DNA of 64,000 nt from Flavobacterium sp. SLB02. GTDB taxonomy: Bacteria; Bacteroidota; Bacteroidia; Flavobacteriales; Flavobacteriaceae. Where the stretch lies: NCBI RefSeq assembly GCF_009664855.1, contig NZ_CP045928.1, positions 2,883,755 to 2,947,754 of the forward strand, in the 5' to 3' direction. Position 1 is the stretch's first letter; each line of letters begins with the position of its first letter. Below the pieces are notes generated by a model. That model did no database searches, had not been told where the DNA came from, and saw only the letters and a program-made list of their open reading frames with translations. The position numbers and the translations under genes are program-made. Positions 54,840 through 63,229 of the stretch are shown piece by piece.

Positions 54840-56033
54840 CTATCGAATCTGTCCATCCCCGTATACATACCATTTGTTTGTTACAAGATGCTGTAAGCCA
54901 ATTGGTCCTCTTTGATGTAATTTATCGGTGCTTATCGCTAATTCTCCTCCTAAACCAAATTGTCCTCCGTCAGTAAAACGTGTTGAGGCGTTTTGATAAA
55001 CGGCTGCTGTATCAACGGCATCCATAAATTTTTGTGCTGCTTTGTCATCTTTGGTAATGATTACCGCAGAATGGCCTCCACAATATTTATTTATTTTTTC
55101 GATTGCATTTTCCTCAGAATCAATAGTTCCGATGACAATTTTATAATCTAAAAACTCTTCGTACCAGATATCTTCGTTTTGAAGTGTTTCTGTATCTTCG
55201 AAGCTTTTTAAAGATTCATCGACAATTACTTCTACATTCGATTCTTTTAATGTTTCGATTAAAATAGCTGTAAAACCTTCAAAATTTGGCAATTTAGAAT
55301 CTATCAAAACTTTATCAACTGCGTTACAAGCTGAGATTTTAGAAGTTTTGGCATTTAAAATTACTTTTAAGGCCAAATCTGTATCTGCATATTGATGAAC
55401 GTAAACAAAATTATTTCCACGTCCGCTTACAATTACTGGGCAAGTCGCGTGTTGCTTGACAAACTCAATTAATTTTTCTCCTCCTCTTGGAACAATTAAA
55501 TCTACTTTTTGAGTTGGTTTTTCTAAAAAAGCCTGAGTTTCTGACCGATTATAATTTAAATACTCTACCCAATCTTTTGAAACTCCGTTTTCTTCTAAAG
55601 CCTGATGCCATAGATCAACAATTTTTAAATTGGATTTTAAAGCTTCTTTTCCTCCTTTTAATAAAATCTTATTTCCGGATTTAAAAGCAATTCCTCCTGC
55701 TTCAATGGTAACGTCAGGACGAGATTCGTAAATGATTAAAATCGTACCAAAAGCTGCTGTTTTATTAATGACTCTTATTCCATTATCATGAGTAAAATGA
55801 AAACGCTCTACTCCAACCGGATCTTCTTGTGAAGCTAGTTGATTCAAAGATAAAATCATCTCGTCGACTTTTTTACCATCTACTTTTAGGCGTTCTTCCA
55901 TCGCTAAATCAGAGCCATCGTAAGCTAATAAATCCTCCTGATTGGTGAGTATTATTTGACTCCGCTCTTGCTCGACCAGCTTTGCCATGGAGCGCAAAAC
56001 CAGATTGCGTTTTTCAATTGATAATGGATTCAT
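54840..56033 (-). CDS. proA: Gamma-glutamyl phosphate reductase
   Basis: 397 residues, ALDH-like fold. Reduces gamma-glutamyl phosphate to glutamate 5-semialdehyde with NADPH. Seen: IYESRPDVTIEAGGIAFKSGNKILLKGGKEA, LIVPRGGEKLIEFVK and the catalytic cysteine in ISACNAVDKVLI. Standard length. Pairs with ProB downstream in the operon. Confidence 0.95.
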   Translation of the reverse strand: MNPLSIEKRNLVLRSMAKLVEQERSQIILTNQEDLLAYDGSDLAMEERLKVDGKKVDEMILSLNQLASQEDPVGVERFHFTHDNGIRVINKTAAFGTILIIYESRPDVTIEAGGIAFKSGNKILLKGGKEALKSNLKIVDLWHQALEENGVSKDWVEYLNYNRSETQAFLEKPTQKVDLIVPRGGEKLIEFVKQHATCPVIVSGRGNNFVYVHQYADTDLALKVILNAKTSKISACNAVDKVLIDSKLPNFEGFTAILIETLKESNVEVIVDESLKSFEDTETLQNEDIWYEEFLDYKIVIGTIDSEENAIEKINKYCGGHSAVIITKDDKAAQKFMDAVDTAAVYQNASTRFTDGGQFGLGGELAISTDKLHQRGPIGLQHLVTNKWYVYGDGQIR

Positions 56034-56058
56034 TTTTTTTTGTTTTAATTGGTTAATC

Positions 56059-56106
56059 GTTAATTCGTTTAATCGATTAACCAGTTAAACGATTAAACGA
56101 ATTAAC
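56059..56106. repeat. AT-rich intraoperonic palindrome, copy B (proA-argD)
   Basis: Perfect 17-base arms GTTAATTCGTTTAATCG (56059-56075) and complement (56090-56106) with a 14-base loop ATTAACCAGTTAAA. Confidence 0.87.
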
Positions 56107-56119
56107 AGTTATAGGCAAA

Positions 56120-57259
56120 CTAATTATTAAGCTCTTCTAAACTTTCTTTTAAAGCTACAATAAACGTATCTATATCTGATTTTTTCACCGTTAATGGCGG
56201 TAAAATTCTTAACAGATTTTTGTTGTTAGCACTTCCTGTAAAAATATGTTTTTCGATGATTAATTTCTTTCTTAAAGCAGCTACATCAAAATCGAATTCA
56301 ACGCCAAGCATTAATCCTTTTCCTTTTACTTGCTTGATTCCTGGAACTTCTCTGATTTTTTCTAAGAAATACTCATATACTTCATTTACATTCTTCTGTA
56401 AATCAAGTTTTTCAATTACATCCAGAACCGCGATTCCTGCAGCACAAGACAAGTGGCTTCCACCGAAAGTAGTTCCTAATAATCCGAAACTCGCTTCAAA
56501 TTTTGGAGAAATTAAAATAGCTCCAACCGGAAATCCATTCCCCATTCCTTTTGCAACTGAAATAATATCAGCATTGATTGCGTGGTGTTGGAATGCGAAA
56601 AACTTACCGCTTCTTCCGTATCCTGATTGTACTTCGTCTAAAATTAAAACCACATCGTGTTTTTTACATGCTTTTTCTAGAGCCTGAAAAAACTCGGTTG
56701 TTCCTTCGTCTAAACCTCCCACTCCCTGAATTCCTTCGATAATTACAGCCGAAACATCACCTTTTGCCAGTTCTGCTTCAACTAATTCGATTTGATTTAA
56801 AGGTAAAAAAGTAACTACTTGTTGTGCATTGATTGGTGCTACTATTTTCTTATTATCTGTAACAGCAACGGCCGCAGAAGTTCTTCCGTGAAAAGAATTA
56901 TGAAAAGCTACAACTCTTGATTTTCCGTTATGGAAAGAGGCTAATTTTAAAGCATTTTCGTTTGCTTCAGCTCCCGAACTGCATAAAAACAATTCATAAT
57001 CTTCTAATCCTGAAAGTTTTCCTAATTTTTGAGCCAATTCTACCTGCAAAGGATTTTGAATAGCATTTGAATAAAATCCTAAATGATCTAATTGATTTTT
57101 TAGTTTTTCAACATAATCTGGTTGTGTATGGCCAATTGAGATTACACCATGTCCGCTATATAAGTCTAAATATTCCACTCCGTTCTTATCTGTAATTGTG
57201 CAGTCTAGCGCTTTTACAGGAGTGATATCATAAAGTGGGTATACGTTAAATAAATTCAT
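56120..57259 (-). CDS. argD: N-acyl-ornithine aminotransferase
   Basis: 379 residues, class III aminotransferase. Seen: LDLYSGHGVISIGHTQPDYV, CSSGAEANENALKLA, VVLILDEVQSGYGRSGKFFAFQH and the PLP lysine in ISVAKGMGNGFPVGAI. It converts N-acyl-glutamate semialdehyde to N-acyl-ornithine with glutamate as donor. Acetyl or succinyl specificity cannot be read from it alone. Confidence 0.94.
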   Translation of the reverse strand: MNLFNVYPLYDITPVKALDCTITDKNGVEYLDLYSGHGVISIGHTQPDYVEKLKNQLDHLGFYSNAIQNPLQVELAQKLGKLSGLEDYELFLCSSGAEANENALKLASFHNGKSRVVAFHNSFHGRTSAAVAVTDNKKIVAPINAQQVVTFLPLNQIELVEAELAKGDVSAVIIEGIQGVGGLDEGTTEFFQALEKACKKHDVVLILDEVQSGYGRSGKFFAFQHHAINADIISVAKGMGNGFPVGAILISPKFEASFGLLGTTFGGSHLSCAAGIAVLDVIEKLDLQKNVNEVYEYFLEKIREVPGIKQVKGKGLMLGVEFDFDVAALRKKLIIEKHIFTGSANNKNLLRILPPLTVKKSDIDTFIVALKESLEELNN

Positions 57260-57283
57260 TTTCTTGCTGTTTAATTGTTTAAC

Positions 57284-57317
57284 CGTTCATTTGTTTAATC
57301 GATTAACCGAATAAACG
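57284..57317. repeat. AT-rich intraoperonic palindrome, copy C (argD-argC)
   Basis: Centred on ATCGAT at 57298-57303. Arms of 18 bases, CGTTCATTTGTTTAATCG and CGATTAACCGAATAAACG, pair at 15 positions. Same words as copies A and B, more degenerate. Confidence 0.75.
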
Positions 57318-57338
57318 ATTAACCGTTTTGACAACAAT

Positions 57339-58316
57339 TTAAAATCCGCTTGGTTTCAAATGTAAACCTGTAGTTTCTTCTAATCCGAACATTAAATTCA
57401 TGTTTTGAATCGCTTGTCCTGAAGCACCTTTGGTTAAGTTATCAATGATTGAAGTAATTAAAATCCGGTTTCCTTTTTTCAATAAACTGATGATACATTT
57501 GTTGGTTTGAACGACTTGTTTCATGTTGATGTTTGTCGTTGTAACCGTTACAAAAGGTTCATTTTTATAGAAATCCTTGTATTTAGCAACTAAATCTTCT
57601 AAGCTTTCATCAGAATCTGTATATAATGTTGCAAAAATTCCTCTTGTAAAATCGCCTCTATTCGGAACAAAAATTAATTCATCTGAGTAATCAGCCTGCA
57701 ATTGATTTACGCTTTGGTTGATTTCTCCCAAATGCTGGTGTTCAAAAGCTTTATAATGCGACATATTATTGTTTCTCCAACTAAAATGAGAAGTTTCGGC
57801 AAGACTTACGCCTGCACCTGTACTTCCTGTAGTTGCATTAATATGAACATCATTTTTAAGCAGATTATTTTTAGCTAATGGTAATAAAGCCAATTGAATC
57901 GCTGTAGCAAAACAACCTGGATTTGCAATAAAATTTGCTTTTTTAATTGCAGCTTTATTCAATTCAGGCAATCCGTAAACGAATTCTTTTCCGTCAAAAT
58001 TAGCGTCTTTCGTTAATCTGAAATCATTTCCTAAATCGATGATTTTAGTGTGACCAGCGAACTTATTTTCTTGTAAAAATGAAATCGATTTACCGTGGCC
58101 CAGACATAAAAAAACAACATTTACGTCAGGATTTACAACATCAGTAAAATTCATTTCAATATCTCCCATCAAATCGTGGTGTGCCACAGAAAGTGGTTTT
58201 CCAGCATTTGTCGTACTGTAAACAAAGTCAATGTTTACATTGGGATGATACATCAAGATTCTGATAAGTTCTCCGGCTGTATAACCCGAACCACCAATTA
58301 TTCCGATATTAATCAT
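57339..58316 (-). CDS. argC: N-acyl-gamma-glutamyl-phosphate reductase
   Basis: 325 residues. NADP-binding GIIGGSGYTAGELIRIL, catalytic cysteine in ANPGCFATAIQLALLPL and the His of HQHLGEI-type loop FEHQHLGEINQ. Reduces N-acyl-glutamyl phosphate to the semialdehyde. It begins 8 bases inside the end of argG, which indicates translational coupling. Confidence 0.95.
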   Translation of the reverse strand: MINIGIIGGSGYTAGELIRILMYHPNVNIDFVYSTTNAGKPLSVAHHDLMGDIEMNFTDVVNPDVNVVFLCLGHGKSISFLQENKFAGHTKIIDLGNDFRLTKDANFDGKEFVYGLPELNKAAIKKANFIANPGCFATAIQLALLPLAKNNLLKNDVHINATTGSTGAGVSLAETSHFSWRNNNMSHYKAFEHQHLGEINQSVNQLQADYSDELIFVPNRGDFTRGIFATLYTDSDESLEDLVAKYKDFYKNEPFVTVTTTNINMKQVVQTNKCIISLLKKGNRILITSIIDNLTKGASGQAIQNMNLMFGLEETTGLHLKPSGF

Positions 58317-59502
58317 GATCTAAATGATTTACAGATGAAAATATGTTTTGTGCATTTCCTAAAATCTTAATAAACCCTTTTGCATCGTCAGATGTCCATG
58401 CGTTGTTCATTTCTCCGTACTGACCAAAACCTGTATTCATCAAATCATTATCTGATTCAATTCCGTCAAGCGAAAAATGATATGGTTTTAAAGAAACGGT
58501 TACAACACCATTTACTGTTTTTTGTGTGTCTTGCAAGAATGTTTCGATGTTTCTCATAACCGGATCTAAAAACTGACCTTCATGAAATAACATTCCGTAC
58601 CAGTTTCCTAATTGTTCTTTCCAGTATTGTTGCCATTTACCAAGAGTATGTTTCTCTAATAAATGGTGTGCTTTAATGATGATTAATGGCGCAGCAGCTT
58701 CAAAACCAACTCTTCCTTTAATTCCGATAATTGTATCACCTACGTGAATATCTCTACCAATTGCAAAAGCATTTGCCAGTTTTTCAAGGGCTACAATATT
58801 ATTTGATGGTTTATCTAATTGACCATTTATTCCAACTAATTCTCCTTGTTCAAAATGCAATCTTACTTTTTCTTCTCCTTCTTTTTTCAATTGTGAAGGA
58901 TAAGCGTCACCTGGCAATGGCTGGCTTGAAGTCAGCGTTTCTTTTCCTCCAACGCTTGTTCCCCAAAGTCCTTTATTGATCGAATATTGTGCTTTTTCCC
59001 AAGAATAGTGAACTCCATTTTTAGATAAATAATCAACTTCTTCTTGTCTTGATAATTTTAAATCTCTAATTGGTGTAATGATTTCAATTTCAGGAGCGAT
59101 GGTTTGGAAAATCAAATCAAAACGAATCTGGTCATTTCCTGCACCTGTGCTTCCGTGTGCGATGGCGCTTGCTCCAACTTTTTTAGCATATTTAATGGCT
59201 TCAATTGCCTGAAAAACACGCTCTGCACTTACTGATAATGGATATGTATTGTTTTTTAATACGTTTCCAAAAATCAAATATTTAATAGCTTTATCATAAT
59301 ATTTATCTACGATGGTTAGGTTGGCGTGTTGCGCGCTTCCTAATTCGTAAGCTCTTTTTTCGATTGCCGATAATTCTTCAGCATCAAATCCTCCTGTATC
59401 TACAAGTACGGTGTGAACTTCGTATCCTTTTTCATTTTTTAAATATTTCAAACAATACGAGGTATCTAATCCTCCACTATAAGCTAATACAACTTTTTTC
59501 AT
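58309..59502 (-). CDS. argG: Argininosuccinate synthase
   Basis: 397 residues. ATP pyrophosphatase loop AYSGGLDTSYCL, citrulline/aspartate region AHGSTGAGNDQIRFD. It joins citrulline and aspartate with ATP. Overlaps argC by 8 bases. Second gene of the cluster after the GNAT. The length is a little short for the family but all motifs are present. Confidence 0.95.
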   Translation of the reverse strand: MKKVVLAYSGGLDTSYCLKYLKNEKGYEVHTVLVDTGGFDAEELSAIEKRAYELGSAQHANLTIVDKYYDKAIKYLIFGNVLKNNTYPLSVSAERVFQAIEAIKYAKKVGASAIAHGSTGAGNDQIRFDLIFQTIAPEIEIITPIRDLKLSRQEEVDYLSKNGVHYSWEKAQYSINKGLWGTSVGGKETLTSSQPLPGDAYPSQLKKEGEEKVRLHFEQGELVGINGQLDKPSNNIVALEKLANAFAIGRDIHVGDTIIGIKGRVGFEAAAPLIIIKAHHLLEKHTLGKWQQYWKEQLGNWYGMLFHEGQFLDPVMRNIETFLQDTQKTVNGVVTVSLKPYHFSLDGIESDNDLMNTGFGQYGEMNNAWTSDDAKGFIKILGNAQNIFSSVNHLDHD

Positions 59503-59567
59503 TTTTTATAATTTAGGCTAATACTTTCGTATGTAGCAAGTTTGAGATTTCTTTTTTAATTTAATTC

Positions 59568-60209
59568 TTAAGATAAAAAACCGAAAGACAGTATTTTATT
59601 CAGGAATAAAGCTTGTTTTATTTTTTTTAATCTGCTTAGAACAGCCTCATTAAAAGGATGTCTTGGCGGATCTTTTTGTTTTTCTTTTGGGTCGTACAGC
59701 ATTCCGGTACAAAGGCACATCTTGTTTTCTTTGCTTTTCAGAATTTCATAGTTGGTACAGGTTTTACATCCTGACCAAAAACTTGGATCTGTTGTAAGTT
59801 CAGAGAAAGGAACTGGTTTATAACCTAAATCAGAGTTGATTTTCATTACAGCCAAGCCGGTTGTAATACCAAATATCTTAGCGTCAGGGTATCTTTTTAG
59901 AGAATAATCAAATACTTTTGATTTGATTTTTTTCGCCAAACCTAAACTTCTGTAATCCGGATGTACAATTAAACCAGAATGTGCCACGAATTTTCCGTGT
60001 TGCCAACTTTCGATATAACAAAAACCTGCAAATTTTCCGTCTGCCAGAGCAATCATCGCATCACCGTTCGACATTTTTTTCTGAATGTATTCAGGAGTTC
60101 TTTTAGCAATCCCTGTACCTCTTAACAAGGCAGATGATTCTATTGTATCGCAAATTTCCTGTGCGAATTTGAAGTGTTCTTCCTGAGTAACAACAATAGA
60201 GATTTTCAT
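59568..60209 (-). CDS. GNAT acyltransferase leading the arginine cluster; candidate acyl-glutamate synthase
   Basis: 213 residues. GNAT domain about 1-145 with the acyl-CoA loop in HPDYRSLGLAKKIKSK. After it there is a four-cysteine knuckle, Cys148-x2-Cys151 ... Cys165-x-Cys167, that could bind a metal. The C-terminus is basic. The cluster has every enzyme from acyl-glutamate to arginine except the one that makes acyl-glutamate; no argA, argJ or kinase-fused synthase is present, and this gene is first in line. It is therefore the best candidate for N-succinyl- or N-acetyl-glutamate synthase. The role is inferred from position, the fold from sequence. Confidence 0.78.
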   Translation of the reverse strand: MKISIVVTQEEHFKFAQEICDTIESSALLRGTGIAKRTPEYIQKKMSNGDAMIALADGKFAGFCYIESWQHGKFVAHSGLIVHPDYRSLGLAKKIKSKVFDYSLKRYPDAKIFGITTGLAVMKINSDLGYKPVPFSELTTDPSFWSGCKTCTNYEILKSKENKMCLCTGMLYDPKEKQKDPPRHPFNEAVLSRLKKIKQALFLNKILSFGFLS

Positions 60210-60365
60210 TTCAATAGTTGAAGTTAGAGTTAAAAATTAAAACGTGTTGTTTAGTTTGAAATCCAGAAATCGATCCAACAAAAATAGACATAACAGAAGT
60301 AACATTCTCAAAATCAAAAACTTGATTAAGAAAATTTAAAAAATTAAATATATTTTTAGGATATG

Positions 60366-60502
60366 TTTGTCCAATGGACAAATTGTGTGATTTCAAAATG
60401 AAAAATGAATATAAATAAATATGCGGCGAAAAACTCTGTGAATACTATAGAGATAGTATCCGTACTTCGGGAGAAGTTACAGGTGAGTTTGTCCGTGACA
60501 AA
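60366..60502 (-). ncRNA. Candidate structured leader RNA of the arginine cluster
   Basis: Read on the minus strand between a promoter at 60537 and the GNAT start at 60209. Pairings (plus coordinates): P1 60431-60436 with 60485-60490, extended by 60437-60439 with 60479-60481; P2 60442-60448 with 60453-60459, loop 4; P3 60464-60468 with 60473-60477, loop GGGA. Together a three-way junction. Two hairpins flank it with the same arms: TTTGTC-N3-GACAAA at 60488-60502 and TTTGTCC-N3-GGACAAA at 60366-60382. The first shares three bases with P1, so the two cannot coexist. It matches no riboswitch class I can recall. Structure is by eye only. Confidence 0.45.
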
Positions 60503-60536
60503 GAAGTTATATGTAAACTTATTTTATTCATCGGTG

Positions 60537-60564
60537 CAAAAATACACTATTTTTTTATTTCCAA
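60537..60564 (-). promoter_or_regulatory. Promoter upstream of the arginine-cluster leader
   Basis: Minus strand TTG (60564-60562), 17-base spacer, TATTTTTG (60544-60537). Predicted start near 60531, giving ~320 bases of leader. A second TATTTTTG-like box lies near 60280, which would give a much shorter leader, so both could be used. Confidence 0.6.
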
Positions 60565-60713
60565 AACAAAAAATCAAAATTCTAACATTTTTTTAATGAA
60601 ATGTTATTTTTATAAGATGCTAGAATTCTAAGTTACTAAGGTTCTGAATCTTTGCTAAAATGATGATCTAAACAAAACTTGGTGAGCTTACAACTGGAAA
60701 TCAAAACCAAAAG

Positions 60714-60746
60714 AAAACCCGATAGCTACTGTAACTATCGGGTTTT
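60714..60746 (-). terminator. Terminator after the M1 peptidase gene
   Basis: AAAACCCGATAG and CTATCGGGTTTT, perfect 12-base arms, 9-base loop. The rest of 60565-60772 shows no gene. Confidence 0.83.
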
Positions 60747-60772
60747 AAGAATTTTATAATTTTATTTTATTT

Positions 60773-63043
60773 TTATTTTTTAGTAAACGGAATTGTTTCT
60801 CCGTTACCTAAAATAATCATATCGAAACCTGTTTTAGCTTCATTAAACTTAAATTTTAATCCGGCACTTGTAGATTGAAATGTGTCTTTTTCGTTTTCTA
60901 CAGGAGCTACAGTAAACTTAGGAAAGTTTGTAATTTCAACATTTAATGTGCTGTTCTTTTCGGTAAAATCAATTTTCAAAGGTGCTCTTGAAGTTGAATA
61001 TGTTCCTAAATAACCATCTAAAATTACATCTTTCTCTATTTTACCGTTTCCCGATGTCCACACGTTGTTTGCTTCGTTATTATCCGGAAAAACATGATCA
61101 GGATCAAGAGTAATACTTTCGATTTCTTCTGTAGAATTATGTTTAAAAGACCATACAGTATTACGTTGCCAAATTTCTACAGGCAATTTAACTCTTGTAA
61201 CCTTCCCGCTTTTTGTTTTCACATCTAAAATAATCGGCATTGGCATTTTATCAAAATTCTCTACTGTAATTATAACTCCTTTTGACGGATCATTTTTTAC
61301 ATATTTTATTGAATTAATTCCCTGATCAAAACGCCAGTTGTTTACGTACCAGCTTCTCCAGAACCAGCTTAAATCTTCACCAGCTACATTTTCCATAGAT
61401 CTGAAAAAGTCATCCGGTTGAGGATGTTTGTAAGCCCAACGCTCTATATAAGTACGGAAAGCATTATCAAAACGCTCTTTTCCTAATATTTGTTCTCTTA
61501 AAATAACCAATCCAGAACTTGGTTTAAAATAGCATAACATACCAATATTAGCTTCCTTCATATTATCAGGCGAACTCATTATAGTTTCTAAGCTAGGTCT
61601 GGTAAAAGATTCTGCAGCTTTATGTAAATCTGTTGGTGCTTCTACATATTCACCTTTATTAAATTCCGCAGTGCTTAACGAATTGATAAAAGTATTAAAA
61701 CCTTCATCCATCCAGGCAAACAATCTTTCATTTGAACCAACAATCATAGGAAACCAGATATGACCAAATTCATGATCTGTAACTCCCCATAAATCCTGGC
61801 CTTTTGATTCCCAGCTGCAAAAAACGATTCCAGGATATTCCATTCCGCCTTCATTTCCTGCTACGTTTGTCGCTGCAGGATAAGGATATTCAAACCATGT
61901 TTTAGAGTAATGCTCTATCGCTGCTTTTACATATTCTGTAGAACGGCCATAAGCTCCCTGTCCTGCACTTTCTACCGGATAAGCAGATAAGGCCAACGAT
62001 TTTTTACCACTTGGCAAATTAATTTTTGCTCCGTCCAAAACAAAAGCAGGAGATGACGCCCAAGAAAAATCACGAGCATTTTTGATCTGATAATGCCATG
62101 TTTTTTCACCAGTAGCATTTGTATTTGCTGTTGCAGCAACTTCTTCGGCAGAACGAATTGTAACTGTTTTATCGCTTTGACCAGCTTCTTTATAACGTTT
62201 AAAAACCTCCGCAGGCAATACTTCTGCCCCGTTTATCAATTCTCCTGAACCTACAACATAATGATTGGCAGGAACGGTAAGTTTTACATCAAAATTACCG
62301 TATTCTAAGTAAAACTCAGAAGCTCCTAAATACGGATGCGTGTTCCAGCCTCTTACATCATCATACACACACATACGGGGATACCATTGTGCAATGGTGA
62401 AAATTTTACCATTTTTAGTTTCTAAAACTCCCATTCTGTCTGATCCTTCAAAAGGAGCTGTGAACGCAAATTCGATTTTAATTTTTACTGTACCTCCTTT
62501 TGATGCTAATTCTTCAGGAAGAAATATTTGCATTCTGGTGTCTGTAATTACATATTTTGCTTCAACATCAGTTTTTTTCTTTCCAACAGAAATTACTTTA
62601 ACTGATTTAATTTTATTTCCTCCATCAAAAACCTGCCCCTGAGCACCGTTACGGCTTCCCGTTAAAGGCACAACTGCATTTCCTCTTGAATCTTCTTTGA
62701 ATAAATTCTGATCTAAATTCAACCATACAAATCCTAATTTATCAGGACTATTATTGGTATACGTGATTTCATCTGTACCAATAATTTCATTTGTAGTCGC
62801 ATTTAATTTTGCCGTTATCTGATAATCGGCCCTGTTTTGCCAATATTCAACTCCCGGCTGACCACTTGCAGAACGAGTCGAAGTCCCGTTTTTTGTATAA
62901 AAATTGGGCGAAAACGCATCATGATAACTATAATTATTAACTGGAGTTACTACTGCTGTTGCAGGCTTTTGTTGTGCCCAAACAGAAGAAATCCCAACAA
63001 ACAAAGCCATGGTTAATAAGGCTCTCGAAGATTGTATTTTCAT
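60773..63043 (-). CDS. Secreted M1-family metallopeptidase
   Basis: 756 residues from the ATG at 63043, which starts a signal peptide (to about VWAQ). Gluzincin domain: exopeptidase-like GGMEYPG, zinc motif HEFGH followed 18 residues on by the third ligand in DEGFNTF. Upstream is the M1 beta-domain ([20 protein letters not shown]); downstream a helical region and a small C-terminal beta-domain. The usual GAMEN is GGMEY here, as in many Bacteroidota enzymes, so the peptidase may not be a strict aminopeptidase. Periplasmic or outer-membrane associated. Single gene. Confidence 0.92.
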   Translation of the reverse strand: MKIQSSRALLTMALFVGISSVWAQQKPATAVVTPVNNYSYHDAFSPNFYTKNGTSTRSASGQPGVEYWQNRADYQITAKLNATTNEIIGTDEITYTNNSPDKLGFVWLNLDQNLFKEDSRGNAVVPLTGSRNGAQGQVFDGGNKIKSVKVISVGKKKTDVEAKYVITDTRMQIFLPEELASKGGTVKIKIEFAFTAPFEGSDRMGVLETKNGKIFTIAQWYPRMCVYDDVRGWNTHPYLGASEFYLEYGNFDVKLTVPANHYVVGSGELINGAEVLPAEVFKRYKEAGQSDKTVTIRSAEEVAATANTNATGEKTWHYQIKNARDFSWASSPAFVLDGAKINLPSGKKSLALSAYPVESAGQGAYGRSTEYVKAAIEHYSKTWFEYPYPAATNVAGNEGGMEYPGIVFCSWESKGQDLWGVTDHEFGHIWFPMIVGSNERLFAWMDEGFNTFINSLSTAEFNKGEYVEAPTDLHKAAESFTRPSLETIMSSPDNMKEANIGMLCYFKPSSGLVILREQILGKERFDNAFRTYIERWAYKHPQPDDFFRSMENVAGEDLSWFWRSWYVNNWRFDQGINSIKYVKNDPSKGVIITVENFDKMPMPIILDVKTKSGKVTRVKLPVEIWQRNTVWSFKHNSTEEIESITLDPDHVFPDNNEANNVWTSGNGKIEKDVILDGYLGTYSTSRAPLKIDFTEKNSTLNVEITNFPKFTVAPVENEKDTFQSTSAGLKFKFNEAKTGFDMIILGNGETIPFTKK

Positions 63044-63229
63044 ATTTTTTAGCTGTTTATGTAGCAAATTAATGAAAAAAAAAGCTATTTACAGAGAAAG
63101 CATGAAGCTTAAATTGAATTTTAGCAAAATTTTATCAAAAAAATAATTTGAAGCATTTTCCTAAAAAACTAAAATTTATAAAATATATTTACATCAATAT
63201 AAATTTCATTCATTTCAACACTAAACACT

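Noticed and set aside
60211-60396. 61-codon minus-strand frame just ahead of the GNAT gene
   Set aside because: Composition is that of random AT-rich DNA, and it lies in the leader of the arg cluster; no family or coding bias seen.
60366-60502. The two TTTGTC/GACAAA palindromes as operators of a dimeric repressor
   Set aside because: Half-site spacing differs (3 versus 5 bases between the shared TTTGTC and GACAAA), and both lie downstream of the promoter; hairpins in the leader RNA fit better, though an operator is not excluded.
60405-60596. 63-codon plus-strand frame over the arg leader
   Set aside because: It covers the predicted RNA fold on the other strand and crosses the promoter; the hydrophobic ending FYSSVQKYTIFLF is AT-rich noise.
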